DNA from: Blastopirellula retiformator
GTDB taxonomy: Bacteria; Planctomycetota; Planctomycetia; Pirellulales; Pirellulaceae
Length of the DNA stretch: 64,000 nt
NCBI RefSeq assembly: GCF_007859755.1
Contig: NZ_SJPF01000003.1
Coordinates: 620,001-684,000, forward strand
Direction: 5' to 3'
Positions 1-8,458 of this stretch are shown here, piece by piece. The notes beneath the pieces are model-generated. The model was not told the DNA's origin, did no database searches, and saw nothing but the letters and a program-made list of their open reading frames with translations. The position numbers and the translations under genes were made by a program. Every line of letters starts with the position of its first letter. The stretch's first letter is position 1.

Positions 1-113
1 CGAGTGGCGAGATGTTTACCTGGGGCTGAGCATGTTCAACCTGCCTGGCTCGGGGGCTCGCGACAACAGTTTGGTTCAGCGAACGCGAGCCGCTTTGACA
101 TAGCCGACAGGCG

Positions 114-135
114 TTCTACTGTTATACTAGTAGAA
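114..135 (+). promoter_or_regulatory. possible extended -10 promoter within an inverted repeat
   Basis: The motif TGTTATACT (120-128) fits an extended -10 element. It lies inside a perfect 7-bp inverted repeat, TTCTACT (114-120) and AGTAGAA (129-135), separated by 8 bases, so a repressor dimer could cover the -10 box. A TTGACA at 95-100 is too far away (22-base spacer) to be a normal -35. It would serve the gene starting at 186. The assignment is by motif only. Confidence 0.35.
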
Positions 136-185
136 TGTGCTTGGTCTGTTGTTCGCTCGTTTTGTAACGCGTCTGGGTTCGCTGT

Positions 186-548
186 ATGAAGTTCGCCGCC
201 TATTTGAAAGACTCGACCGGAAAGGTGGAACGTGGCGAGATTGACGCCTTTGACGAAGCGGCGGCGCGGCGAATCCTGGAAGCGGACGAGGGAACGACGA
301 TTGTCGAACTGCGTGAGCTGCCGCCGCTCGAGTCGCTGCACAGCATGGCCGACGGTTGGCGAACAACCTGCATCTTGCTGGCGATCACAACGTTTGGCCT
401 GGGGATGCTGACCGCCGGATCGATGATGTTCATCCCGGTGCATCCGCCGCTGATGATGCTCTTTTTCGGCTGGATGATTTTGGGAGTCGGCTTCTCTAGC
501 TTGGCGAACCAGCGGCATATCTTGATTGAGCTGCGCCGCCGGCGGTAA
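186..548 (+). CDS. small two-span membrane protein with a GspF-like N-terminal segment
   Basis: A 120-residue protein of unknown function. The first ~45 residues are soluble and carry a pattern (aromatic, short turn with Gly, then Gly-Glu-Ile-x-Ala and an Ala-rich helix) that recalls the N-terminal segment of type II secretion/type IV pilus inner-membrane GspF/PilC proteins. Two hydrophobic segments follow at about residues 60-83 and 87-106, and the chain ends in a run of arginines that should stay in the cytoplasm. The full GspF domains are absent, so this is not a secretion platform protein; the resemblance is an inference. It ends 3 bp from the convergent epimerase gene, leaving no room for a separate terminator. 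Confidence 0.7.
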   Translation: MKFAAYLKDSTGKVERGEIDAFDEAAARRILEADEGTTIVELRELPPLESLHSMADGWRTTCILLAITTFGLGMLTAGSMMFIPVHPPLMMLFFGWMILGVGFSSLANQRHILIELRRRR

Positions 549-551
549 CGT

Positions 552-1571
552 CTAAAGCCAACCATTCTCTCGATACCATTGGCCGGTTTCGCGGAAGCTC
601 TCGGCGAGCGGTTGTTTGGTCTGAAAGCCGAGTTCCTCTTGGGCGCTAGTAATGTCGCACGTCCAGTCGCCGGCGACCGCTTCCCGAATCTTGTCCAGGC
701 TCAAGATATTCGGCTTACGGATCGCGCGGCCGAACCACTCGGACAACGTCGCCACGGTCCACAACAGCGGGCGGGGCGTGGTGATCGGCCGCAGTCGCTT
801 GACGCCAACCGCATCGGCGACCATTTGACCCAATTCCAGGTAAGTTGGCTGCACCGGATCGGAGCTGAAGTAGTAACCGACGCCATCAAATTTATCTTGC
901 GGGTCGGGGCGATGGGTGATTCGTTTGCCTTGGGCGAGCGCCTGAACCAGCTGTTCGATTAGATCGTCGATGTAGATGACCGATAGCTTTAGATCGGCCC
1001 GCGGCATCGCATGGATGCCAAACCGATTGATCGAACGGAACATCGGAAACAGGTCGCGGTTCTCAGCCCCAAAGATGATGCCGGGCCGCACGATCGTGAT
1101 CGGCACGCGATCGGCCAGCGTTTCCAGCTGTCGTTCGCCGGCTCGTTTGCTTTCGCCATAACCGGAGACCGGCTTGGGGAACTCGTCAGGGCGGCGCCGA
1201 CTATCTTTCTTGGCCGGACCGGCGGCGGCGATGCTGGAGACATAGATTAGCGGCGGAGGATCGGCGAGCGCCGCGACCGCTTCGCCCACCAACCGCGTAC
1301 CATCGCGATTGACGTCAAACAGTTGCTGCCGCGACATGCCGCTGATCAGTCCGGCCGAATGGAAGATCGCATCGCAACCTTCCATCGCCGACGTAAGTTC
1401 GCCACCCTCGGCAAGATCGACTTTGACCAACTCGGCGCCGATTTCCTGCAGGTGGGCGGTTTGCGAACGCTTGCGGACGGCACACCGCAGCGAGTGCCCA
1501 TCGGCGGCCAAACGACGGCAAAGATGTCTGCCGACAAAGCCGCTGCCGCCGGTTACGAAGTAGGTTGCCAT
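552..1571 (-). CDS. NAD(P)-dependent epimerase/dehydratase, extended SDR family
   Basis: A 339-residue Rossmann-fold nucleotide-sugar or sterol-type epimerase/dehydrogenase. The glycine-rich NAD-binding motif GGSGFVG is at residues 8-14. The catalytic serine lies in the YVSS segment (110-113) and the Tyr-x3-Lys pair is Y138/K142. The C-terminal third, which sets substrate choice in this family, is not specific enough to name a substrate. It is the last of three minus-strand genes (2796-3737, bioF, this gene) with short gaps, so probably co-transcribed. The link to biotin synthesis is positional only. Confidence 0.85.
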   Translation of the reverse strand: MATYFVTGGSGFVGRHLCRRLAADGHSLRCAVRKRSQTAHLQEIGAELVKVDLAEGGELTSAMEGCDAIFHSAGLISGMSRQQLFDVNRDGTRLVGEAVAALADPPPLIYVSSIAAAGPAKKDSRRRPDEFPKPVSGYGESKRAGERQLETLADRVPITIVRPGIIFGAENRDLFPMFRSINRFGIHAMPRADLKLSVIYIDDLIEQLVQALAQGKRITHRPDPQDKFDGVGYYFSSDPVQPTYLELGQMVADAVGVKRLRPITTPRPLLWTVATLSEWFGRAIRKPNILSLDKIREAVAGDWTCDITSAQEELGFQTKQPLAESFRETGQWYRENGWL

Positions 1572-1620
1572 AGAGATGGATCGCGCAGGTTGCCAATCAA
1601 GTGGAAAATCGAACGCGAGC

Positions 1621-2793
1621 TTACAGCAGTTGCTGACGCAAAGTGGCCAACGCCGTCGTCAGCTTGTCGAGATGCGCCGGCGTGTGTGCATAGCTCAGGC
1701 TAATCCGCAGCAGCGACTCGCCGCTGGGAACGCTCGGAGGTCGAATGCCCGGCACGAACAGCCCCTGATCGCGCAAGCGGTGCGAGGCCTGCATGGTTGG
1801 TTCTGGTTCGCCCAGCAGGATCGGAATGATCTGGCTCTCGCCGCCGACTTGCCAGCCTTGTTTGCGTAACGTTTCGCGAAGTGCGTCGGCGCGTTTTAGT
1901 AACAGCTGCCGACGCTCTGGCTCATCCCGCACGATCTGCAGGGCGGCCAGCATCGCCGCTGAAGCGGCCATTGGCGCGGCGGTCGAAAAGACGTAGCTGC
2001 GGGCCCGATTGAGCAGCCAGTCGATCAACTGCTGGCCACCGACGACAAAGCCGCCATGTCCGCCGAGCGCCTTGCTGAGCGTGCCGATCCGGACGTCGAC
2101 TTGCTCTTCGACTCCCAGATGTTCGCAGACGCCGTGGCCCTGCTCGCCAAAGACGCCGGTCGCGTGCGCTTCGTCGACAATCAACGTCGCGTCGTAGCGG
2201 TCAGCCAGTTCGCACAAGTCGACCAGTGGGGCGAAGTCGCCATCCATGCTGAAGAGCGTGTCGGTGACGATGTAGCGGCGGCGGAAGGCGCTGGCCTGGG
2301 CGATTAGCTTCTCGAGATGATCGACGTCGAGATGCTGATAAATCTGGGGACGAGCGCCGCAGAGGCGGACGCCGTCGATGATGCTGGCATGGTTTTTGGC
2401 GTCACTGAAGACGACGTCTCCCTTGCCGGCCAGCGCGGTGATCGTGCCGACATTGGCGGCGAATCCGGAGGAGAAGAGGAGGGCCGCTTCGGTCCCTTCC
2501 AACTCGGCCAAGGCCGCTTCGAGCGCTGCGTGCGAAACGCCATGGCCGGTAACCAACGGACTGGCGCCAGAGCCCCAACCTTCCTGCTGGATCGCGGCGA
2601 TTGCCGCTTCGCCCAGACGTGGATCGGCGGCCAGCCCCAGGTAATCGTTGCCGCCAAAGTTGATGAACTGCTGGCCGTCGACCGTTTGCTCGGCCGTTTG
2701 CGGACCGTGGTGGGTGCGCAAGTGGCGACGCATGTGCAACTGATCGAGCGTCTGCAACTCTTCTTCTAGCCAGGCCAGCGGGCGTCGCGTCAT
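1621..2793 (-). CDS. bioF: 8-amino-7-oxononanoate synthase (BioF)
   Basis: A 390-residue PLP-dependent alpha-oxoamine synthase, which condenses pimeloyl-ACP/CoA with L-alanine in biotin synthesis. Seen: the substrate-loop segment with GSGAS near 75-79, the DEAHATG motif (D207, H210) that holds the PLP ring nitrogen, and the PLP lysine K241 in GTLSKALGG. Length matches the family (about 385-400). 2-amino-3-ketobutyrate CoA ligase is the nearest alternative; the short N-terminus and motif spacing favour BioF. It starts 2 bp after the stop of the membrane protein gene, pointing to translational coupling. No other biotin genes are in the window. Confidence 0.85.
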   Translation of the reverse strand: MTRRPLAWLEEELQTLDQLHMRRHLRTHHGPQTAEQTVDGQQFINFGGNDYLGLAADPRLGEAAIAAIQQEGWGSGASPLVTGHGVSHAALEAALAELEGTEAALLFSSGFAANVGTITALAGKGDVVFSDAKNHASIIDGVRLCGARPQIYQHLDVDHLEKLIAQASAFRRRYIVTDTLFSMDGDFAPLVDLCELADRYDATLIVDEAHATGVFGEQGHGVCEHLGVEEQVDVRIGTLSKALGGHGGFVVGGQQLIDWLLNRARSYVFSTAAPMAASAAMLAALQIVRDEPERRQLLLKRADALRETLRKQGWQVGGESQIIPILLGEPEPTMQASHRLRDQGLFVPGIRPPSVPSGESLLRISLSYAHTPAHLDKLTTALATLRQQLL

Positions 2794-2795
2794 CG

Positions 2796-3737
2796 TTAGG
2801 CGGCTTCCGTATCTTCAACCGGCGTCGCCGAGGTGATCTGCGGCGCCGCTACTTTCGATTTCGATTCGACCCGCGTCTCGAGCTCGGCGATCTGTTCGCG
2901 AATTTTTTCGAGCTCTTCTTCCTTCTCGGCGACCAACTCCTCCAGCATTTCGATTCGACGATCGTCGTCGAGTTGCATCAGTCGCGAGAGCATATCAAGC
3001 GCGATGATGCCTCGCCAGAAACGAAGGGCCAGACCGCGGAGCCGATAGATGCGCGACGCTTTGGTCACTTGCTGCAGTCGCAAGAGGTGCGAAATTCGCA
3101 GCACCCGCAGGAAGGCGACCAGCGGCAAGCAGATGATCAGCAGGTCGACCCAATGTTTGCGGACGTAGTGGAACTTCTTGTCGACCAGCGAGAACATCAC
3201 GATGAACTCGACCGTGAAGGCGAGCCAGGTGATGCTGTAGCCTGTTTCGACGATCACCTGGAGCCAAGGATATTGTCCGATGTCGATCCGGTAGTGCCAA
3301 ACCAGGCTGATCGAGAGGAGCGGCAGGATCATCAGCGCGACCAGGATCATCGGGCCGCTGAAGGCGCGTTCGACTTCTTCATGCAAATCTTCGTCGACTT
3401 CTCGCCAACCGAGCAGCGGCAGCCACATTGTTGTGCCGGTCTCATGATCGCGAGCCGCCAACCGCAGCGGGGGCAACAGCGAACGGAGCAGCGCCATTTT
3501 CCAGCGGGGGCTGCCGATCCAGCAATGGGCGAGCGCTTCGGCGAGGAAAATCGGAAACATCAATACCGTCAGCTTGACGAAGTAGAGACTCGCTTCGTCC
3601 GACTGATAGACCGTTTCCGAGTTGAACTCTTGCACCGCCGCCGCAACGAAATAGAGAAACGTCAGCGAAGCGCAGAACATCGGCACGGCCATAAACCGGT
3701 CGAGTTCGATCGTTTTGCTGGTGGACGTTTCGTTCAT
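2796..3737 (-). CDS. voltage-sensor-like membrane protein without a recognisable pore, coiled-coil tail
   Basis: A 313-residue membrane protein with about five hydrophobic segments (near 18-37, 53-73, 128-148, 163-184 and 196-215). From residue 211 a basic stretch with arginines at 211, 214, 220, 229, 232 and 234 resembles the S4 helix and linker of voltage-gated ion channels. No potassium selectivity filter (T-x-G-Y-G) or second pore segment is visible. After the membrane part, residues 258-294 form a Glu/Lys-rich coiled coil that could oligomerise it. It may be a voltage-sensor-only protein or a degenerate channel. It is the first gene of the operon leading into bioF. Confidence 0.65.
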   Translation of the reverse strand: MNETSTSKTIELDRFMAVPMFCASLTFLYFVAAAVQEFNSETVYQSDEASLYFVKLTVLMFPIFLAEALAHCWIGSPRWKMALLRSLLPPLRLAARDHETGTTMWLPLLGWREVDEDLHEEVERAFSGPMILVALMILPLLSISLVWHYRIDIGQYPWLQVIVETGYSITWLAFTVEFIVMFSLVDKKFHYVRKHWVDLLIICLPLVAFLRVLRISHLLRLQQVTKASRIYRLRGLALRFWRGIIALDMLSRLMQLDDDRRIEMLEELVAEKEEELEKIREQIAELETRVESKSKVAAPQITSATPVEDTEAA

Positions 3738-3918
3738 AGCTCTTCGTGACTAGTTATTCGCCAGAATCGGGTGCAAATTAGCGGAAATTCGGCGATGTGC
3801 CAAACCGAATCTGCCCTGTTTCGTCTTCCCTGTCTTGCGGCATTTAGCTGATTTTAGATGATGAAGCGACAACCTCCCAACCCGTATTCCTTGTTGCTAT
3901 CACGGAAAGTGGTGCGTC

Positions 3919-4431
3919 GTGGCGAAAAAAGCGGCTAAGTCCAGTTCGACAAAGCGTTATTGGTTGCTGAAGACCGAGCCGGAATCGTATTCCATCGACG
4001 ATCTGGCGAATGAGAAAAAGCAGACGACGTTTTGGAGCGGAGTCCGCAATTACCAGGCCCGCAACTTCATGCGCGACGACATGAGAGTTGGGGACGAGGC
4101 TTTCTTTTACCACAGCAACGCCAAGCCGCCGGCGGTCGTCGGCACGGCCAAGATCGTAAAAGAGGGCTACCCCGATCACACGTCGTGGGACAAGAAGGAT
4201 CATCACTACGACGAAAAGAGCACGCCGGAGTCGCCGCGGTGGTTTATGGTCGACATCCAATTGACCGAGATCTTTGAAGAGGCGCTCGGCCGCGATCAAC
4301 TGACCGGCGTCAAAGCGCTGGCCGATATGGAACTGATGCGGAAAGGCTCGCGCCTGTCGGTCCAACCGGTCAAGAAGTCGGAATGGGACGCCGTGCTGAA
4401 ACTGGCGAAGCGAGCGAAGAAGAAAAAGTAG
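3919..4431 (+). CDS. EVE domain protein (PUA-like fold, THYN1 family)
   Basis: A 170-residue single-domain protein. Residues 13-24 (RYWLLKTEPESY) and 38-52 (FWSGVRNYQARNFMR) are the signature of EVE domains, which have a PUA-like fold and are proposed to recognise modified bases in nucleic acid. The middle holds the conserved FFYHSNAKPP stretch. The start is GTG at 3919 and the C-terminus is a lysine run. The family usually stands alone as a small protein of about 140-170 residues, as here. The gene converges on prs; a dispersed repeat copy fills the space between them. The exact substrate is unknown. Confidence 0.88.
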   Translation: MAKKAAKSSSTKRYWLLKTEPESYSIDDLANEKKQTTFWSGVRNYQARNFMRDDMRVGDEAFFYHSNAKPPAVVGTAKIVKEGYPDHTSWDKKDHHYDEKSTPESPRWFMVDIQLTEIFEEALGRDQLTGVKALADMELMRKGSRLSVQPVKKSEWDAVLKLAKRAKKKK

Positions 4432-4448
4432 ATGGCCGTAGGCGGCAC

Positions 4449-4590
4449 ATTGAAAATGTAGGTTGGGTGCAGCGGAGCGAAACCCAACAATGCGATCGCA
4501 GGCAGAAGGTGGGTTGCGCAAGCGGCGAATGCGTTATTGCGAAATGACTTTCTGAGCGCTTGCTCCATCCACCCTACAACTTGGAAAATG
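4449..4590. repeat. dispersed repeat family 2, copy 1
   Basis: About 130-140 bp of noncoding sequence beginning near GTAGGTTGGGTGCAGCGGAG and ending in CCATCCACCCTAC, with imperfect inverted ends (GTAGG...CCTAC). The core includes CCCAACAATGCG and AAGGTGGGTTGCGC. A second copy, inverted, lies at 12037-12165 and matches in the same blocks. This copy sits between the convergent stop codons of the EVE gene and prs. It has no coding capacity and may be a REP/MITE-like element. Confidence 0.65.
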
Positions 4591-4655
4591 AAGCACTGCT
4601 GGGCAAGCCAGCAGCGGCACACGTTTCTCAGTGAATCAATGTCGTTGCGTTTCGC

Positions 4656-5624
4656 TTAGCCCTGAAACGCCCCAAAGTCTTCGCGGAAGATCGCGCTGAT
4701 CGATTCGTCGTTGTGGATTCGTTTGATCGCTTCGCCCAATAGCGGGGCGACGGTCAGGATTTTGGTGTTGGGGAGCAAGTGGCCTGACTGATGCGGGATG
4801 GTATCGGTCAGGATGATCTCTTTGATCGGGGCCGCTTGCAGCCGGGCGATCGCGTCTCCACAAAGCACGCCATGGGTGGCGGCGATGTAGATATCTTTGG
4901 CGCCCGCTTCAAAGGTGGTCTTGGCGGCGCCGCAGATCGAGCCGGCGGTGCTGATCATGTCGTCAAAGATGATTGCCGTGCGACCTTCGACCGGACCGCC
5001 GATGATGTTCTCTTGCGTAGTGTCGCTGGCGCTGTGACGACGCTTGTCGCAAATCGCCAGGCGTCCGCCCAAACGGCGGTGATGGCTGACGGCCCGCTTG
5101 ATGCTGCCGGCGTCGGGGCTGACGATCACCAGGTCATCTTCCGGAATGTTGAGATTCTGGAAGAAGTGGTTCAGCACCGGGGCGGCGTACAAGTGATCGA
5201 CTGGCACATTGAAGAAGCCCTGAATCTGGGCGGCGTGCAGATCCATCGTCAAGACGCGATCGGCGCCGGCGGCGGTGATGACGTCCGAAACCAGCTTGGC
5301 GGTGATCGGCACGCGACCTTCGTCTTTGCGGTCCTGACGGGCATAGCCGAAATAGGGGATCACCGCGGTGATCCGCTCGGCGCTGGCCCGGCGACAACTG
5401 TCGATCATGATCAACAACTCCATGATGTTGTTGTTGACCGGAGGACAGGTCGGTTGGACCAGGAAGACGTCGCGGCCGCGAACATCTTCTTCGATCTTGC
5501 AGGCGTTCTCACCATCGGGGAATTCCCCTAGCGTGATGCGGCCCAGCGGGATGTTCAGGAACTTGCAGATATCGCCGGCCAGACGCGGATTGGCGCGACC
5601 GCTAAAGATTTTGATCTCTCTCAT
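4656..5624 (-). CDS. prs: ribose-phosphate pyrophosphokinase (PRPP synthetase)
   Basis: A 322-residue enzyme making PRPP from ribose 5-phosphate and ATP, the precursor for purines, pyrimidines, His, Trp and NAD. Seen: the flexible ATP loop YFGYARQDRK (91-100), the metal-binding DLHAAQIQGFF segment (128-138) and the PRPP-binding loop DDMISTAGS (221-229). I chose ATG at 5624 because the chain MREIKIFSGR is the normal start of the family; the frame stays open to a GTG at 5678, which would add 18 unusual residues. It lies 69 bp downstream of a GlmU N-domain gene, the order glmU-prs seen in many bacteria. Confidence 0.95.
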   Translation of the reverse strand: MREIKIFSGRANPRLAGDICKFLNIPLGRITLGEFPDGENACKIEEDVRGRDVFLVQPTCPPVNNNIMELLIMIDSCRRASAERITAVIPYFGYARQDRKDEGRVPITAKLVSDVITAAGADRVLTMDLHAAQIQGFFNVPVDHLYAAPVLNHFFQNLNIPEDDLVIVSPDAGSIKRAVSHHRRLGGRLAICDKRRHSASDTTQENIIGGPVEGRTAIIFDDMISTAGSICGAAKTTFEAGAKDIYIAATHGVLCGDAIARLQAAPIKEIILTDTIPHQSGHLLPNTKILTVAPLLGEAIKRIHNDESISAIFREDFGAFQG

Positions 5625-5693
5625 TTTCGAAGCGGAATGCACGATCCAATCCGGAGGGGCGTTCAGTACGAGCGACACAATGGCCAGGGCGAA

Positions 5694-6443
5694 TTACTTA
5701 GTGTAACCGAGACGGGTCATCTCTTCTTCCACCAAACGCAAATCCTCCATCGAATTCACGCTTAACGCTTCACATTCGGCCAAGACCGGCGAAGCGTCCA
5801 CCAGCTCCCCCATCTGCCGCAAAATGGCGGGGCAATCGGTCAGGTAGTACTCACGTTGGCGGTTTTCGTTGGTCAATTCGTCCAATGACTGCAGCATTTT
5901 TTGACAATCGAAGACATAGGTGCTCATGTTCACCTCGCGGATTTGCCGCTGCTGATCATTCGCATCCTTCTCTTCGACAATGCCGGTAAATCGCCCCTCG
6001 GCGTCACGGACGATCCGTCCCAAACCGGTCGGGTTTTCTTTTTCCAAGGTTCCCAGCAGGCAGGCCATTTCTTCTTGCTCGAAACGGGTCAGCAGTTTTT
6101 CGAGCGAAGCGGTCTGGACCAGCGGCGAATCGCCGGTCAGCACGACGACCGAACCCTCAAAATCGGCCAATTGTTCGCGACAAACCATGACCGCGTGTCC
6201 GGTGCCAAGCTGTTCGGTCTGATCGACAAATTGGACGTTTACGCGATTCGACAGCGTTTCGCGAACAAGGTCGGCCTGATGGCCGACGACGACCAGCACC
6301 CGATCGACGCCGACGGCGGAGAGCGCGTCCAGGACGTACTCGATCATCGGGCGTCCCAGGGCGGGGACCAGCACCTTGGGGAGCTCTGACTTCATGCGGG
6401 TTCCCTTGCCGGCGGCAAGTACGACTGCAAGTCTTTTCATCAT
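5694..6443 (-). CDS. GlmU-like UDP-N-acetylglucosamine pyrophosphorylase domain, no acetyltransferase domain
   Basis: A 249-residue sugar nucleotidyltransferase matching the N-terminal half of GlmU, which forms UDP-GlcNAc from GlcNAc-1-phosphate and UTP. Seen: LAAGKGTRMKS (9-19) with the conserved LPKVL lysine (23), the LGTGHAV segment and the TGDSPL metal site. The protein ends where the left-handed beta-helix acetyltransferase of bifunctional GlmU (about 450 residues) would begin, so glucosamine-1-phosphate acetylation must be done by another protein. The end is a clean stop rather than a visible break, because no hexapeptide-repeat sequence follows in any frame. It is probably co-transcribed with prs. 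Confidence 0.85.
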   Translation of the reverse strand: MMKRLAVVLAAGKGTRMKSELPKVLVPALGRPMIEYVLDALSAVGVDRVLVVVGHQADLVRETLSNRVNVQFVDQTEQLGTGHAVMVCREQLADFEGSVVVLTGDSPLVQTASLEKLLTRFEQEEMACLLGTLEKENPTGLGRIVRDAEGRFTGIVEEKDANDQQRQIREVNMSTYVFDCQKMLQSLDELTNENRQREYYLTDCPAILRQMGELVDASPVLAECEALSVNSMEDLRLVEEEMTRLGYTK

Positions 6444-6646
6444 CGGCTCTTAGAGAGTTTCGGCGATCGCGTCTCGCTCTGAATTGAGCGGGCCGCCAAT
6501 ATCCCACGAAACGAGTCTCGGTTCTAGCCCGCGATTTGTTGCATGCGGCGAAAACCTTGTAGTGGTTCCCGCGAGGCAATAGGGATAAAATGTGGGTAGT
6601 ACTAGGAAACTCTCCTCTCCCTGCCAGAAAGCTGCGAGGGCGCACC

Positions 6647-7240
6647 GTGACTGATCGAAACGCACCCAATCATCTGCACCACAATGAAACGCCTGATTTC
6701 CGTCTCTTGTTGGATGCGATGTTCGTCCCCAAAAACCAAGAGCTCTGGGCCAAACTCTGGGAACAGGTCCAAGAGGAAGAACAAATCGCTGAGCTGCAGA
6801 AGGCGACCGGCATCCGCGATGAAGCGCTGCTGAAGCACTTTGTCGACATCGGCGTCACGGCCGAGAACCTGACGGCGATGGCGTTGTTTCCGCTGATGGC
6901 GGTTGCGTGGGCCGACGGGTTTATACAGGTCGAAGAAAAAGCGGCGATTTTGCAGGCCGCGCTCGACCTGCATGTCGAAAAAGGGCACGCCAGTTACGAC
7001 GTGCTGGAGAACTGGCTCGACCACCCGCCGCAAGAACAAAGCATGAAGGTTTGGCAAGCGTACGTCCGCGCGATCCGCGATAGCCTGTCGCCTGAGCAGG
7101 ATAAAGCGTTTCGTGACGAAACAATCGGCCGCGCTCGCAAAGTTGCCGACGCAACTGGCGGAATCTTGGGACGTTTTGGCGACCGGATTTCCGATAAAGA
7201 AGATAAGGTGCTAAAGGAGCTAGAGGCCGCCTTCCTGTAG
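6647..7240 (+). CDS. TerB-like helical protein of unknown function
   Basis: A 197-residue soluble protein from GTG 6647, chosen because GCGAGGG lies just upstream; an ATG at 6590 would add 19 residues. The middle holds an all-helical stretch with the pattern LMAVAWADGFIQVEEKAAIL, which resembles the acidic metal-binding helix pair of TerB-like (tellurite-resistance-associated) domains, and the C-terminus repeats a similar ISDKEDKVLKELE helix. No Ter operon genes are nearby, so tellurite resistance should not be inferred. Function unknown. Confidence 0.65.
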   Translation: MTDRNAPNHLHHNETPDFRLLLDAMFVPKNQELWAKLWEQVQEEEQIAELQKATGIRDEALLKHFVDIGVTAENLTAMALFPLMAVAWADGFIQVEEKAAILQAALDLHVEKGHASYDVLENWLDHPPQEQSMKVWQAYVRAIRDSLSPEQDKAFRDETIGRARKVADATGGILGRFGDRISDKEDKVLKELEAAFL

Positions 7241-7305
7241 AGGGGTTCGGTGATTGCACATTTTAGGCTCTTGGCGCCACCTGCCTTCGTTGGGCCCAAA
7301 AACCA

Positions 7306-8031
7306 ATGCGATTTGCCAACTTCCTATATTCCAAGCGTCTTCCCGGCGGGGCGGCGCTGATGAACTTCGTGATCGCCATGGCCATTTTGTGGCTGGCGAC
7401 CGGGCATATCTATTGGCGATTCCCCCTGAGCATGTCGATTCTGCTGGGGGGAATTATCGACATTACGCACCAGGTTCGCGTTCGGTGGCGAGAAGAATCG
7501 CGGTTCCACGTCACTATGCTAGAGATCGTGACTCTCTCGACCTGCATCGCCCTCTTCTTTGCCGGGGCCAGCTACGACCGGCGGCTGCAGATCGCCAACT
7601 ATCGGGCCGGCATTCTCGGTAATATTGAGCTGCTGGGGGGATCGTATAGGTACGCCGAGAATGGCCTCTGCATCACGATCGATAACCCCGATTTCAGCGA
7701 CCAAGACCTGCCCAAGCTGTGCGCCTACCTGGCGATGGCGACCGACGCCAAGATCCCGATCGAGCGATTGGAGATCTTTCGGCATGCGATGACCCGCCGC
7801 TCGCGGCTGCTGCTATTGGATATGACGCTGCCGCATGAGGCCCATATCGAGGGACTGCCGGAGAAGTGGGAAATGGAGTATCGCGACGCCCATTCCCAGA
7901 CGCTGGTCGAGTTCGTCCCGGCGGCGGAAGTCAAGAAAGAAGAACGGGTTCTAACGACGGCCGACGTCATTCATGTCGGCACACCGGACGAGCCAGAAAC
8001 GCCCCCGGCGGACGATCCGACGTCGCTCTAA
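7306..8031 (+). CDS. membrane protein of unknown function
   Basis: A 241-residue protein with three N-terminal hydrophobic segments (about 16-34, 41-55 and 70-90) followed by a soluble domain of about 150 residues that ends in an acidic, Pro-rich tail. The soluble part has alternating hydrophobic beta-type stretches but no catalytic motif I recognise. It is 65 bp downstream of the TerB-like gene on the same strand and may share its transcript. It looks like an intact gene because the frame carries the same codon preference as its neighbours. Confidence 0.65.
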   Translation: MRFANFLYSKRLPGGAALMNFVIAMAILWLATGHIYWRFPLSMSILLGGIIDITHQVRVRWREESRFHVTMLEIVTLSTCIALFFAGASYDRRLQIANYRAGILGNIELLGGSYRYAENGLCITIDNPDFSDQDLPKLCAYLAMATDAKIPIERLEIFRHAMTRRSRLLLLDMTLPHEAHIEGLPEKWEMEYRDAHSQTLVEFVPAAEVKKEERVLTTADVIHVGTPDEPETPPADDPTSL

Positions 8032-8079
8032 CGCCGATTTCTTTCGCCCCATAAAATTTTCTTACCCGATCCCGCTCCC

Positions 8080-8109
8080 AATTTCGCCTAGGTAGGTGCA
8101 GGCGAAATT
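8080..8109 (+). promoter_or_regulatory. stem-loop upstream of a small membrane peptide gene
   Basis: Perfect 10-bp inverted repeat AATTTCGCCT (8080-8089) and AGGCGAAATT (8100-8109) with a 10-base loop. It lies between the stop at 8031 and the start at 8138. There is no T-run after it, so it fits an mRNA-stabilising or regulatory hairpin better than an intrinsic terminator. Confidence 0.4.
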
Positions 8110-8137
8110 AGTTCTTACTGGGAATTGGGGAAATGTC

Positions 8138-8281
8138 ATGAAGACCACTTGGGAAGCGGATATCACGCTGAACAACGTCTTGCTGTGGGGCGTGATGGCG
8201 ACCAGCGGTCTGGCGGCGGTCAATTTGCTCCTCTGGGTATTGATGTGGACGCTGCTGTTCCTCCACTCAATCTCTTACTAG
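8138..8281 (+). CDS. 47-residue membrane peptide
   Basis: A short ORF starting at ATG 8138 with GGGGAAA as ribosome binding site at 8127-8133. The product has an acidic N-terminus (residues 1-10) and a long hydrophobic region (about 12-44) able to cross the membrane once or twice. It resembles the many small single-span proteins found in planctomycete genomes but no family is recognised. A second 47-codon ORF with one hydrophobic helix follows at 8459. Coding status rests on the binding site, hydrophobic composition and the clean spacing. Confidence 0.5.
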   Translation: MKTTWEADITLNNVLLWGVMATSGLAAVNLLLWVLMWTLLFLHSISY

Positions 8282-8458
8282 AGCGGTTTTCCTCCATCTG
8301 TATCGTTGTGGCTGGTTGCGGCCGCGCTGGTCGGCGTTGACCTGCATCGACGAATCTTGAGGATTCGCCTGCTTCGGTCGCCTTGACCAGCTTGCCTCAC
8401 TAACGCCAGAAACGCTACTGCGATCAGAAAAACGCTCAACACGCACGGGAAAACGACG

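Noticed and set aside
95-128. TTGACA with TATACT as a normal promoter
   Set aside because: The spacer of 22 bases is too long; an extended -10 is more plausible.
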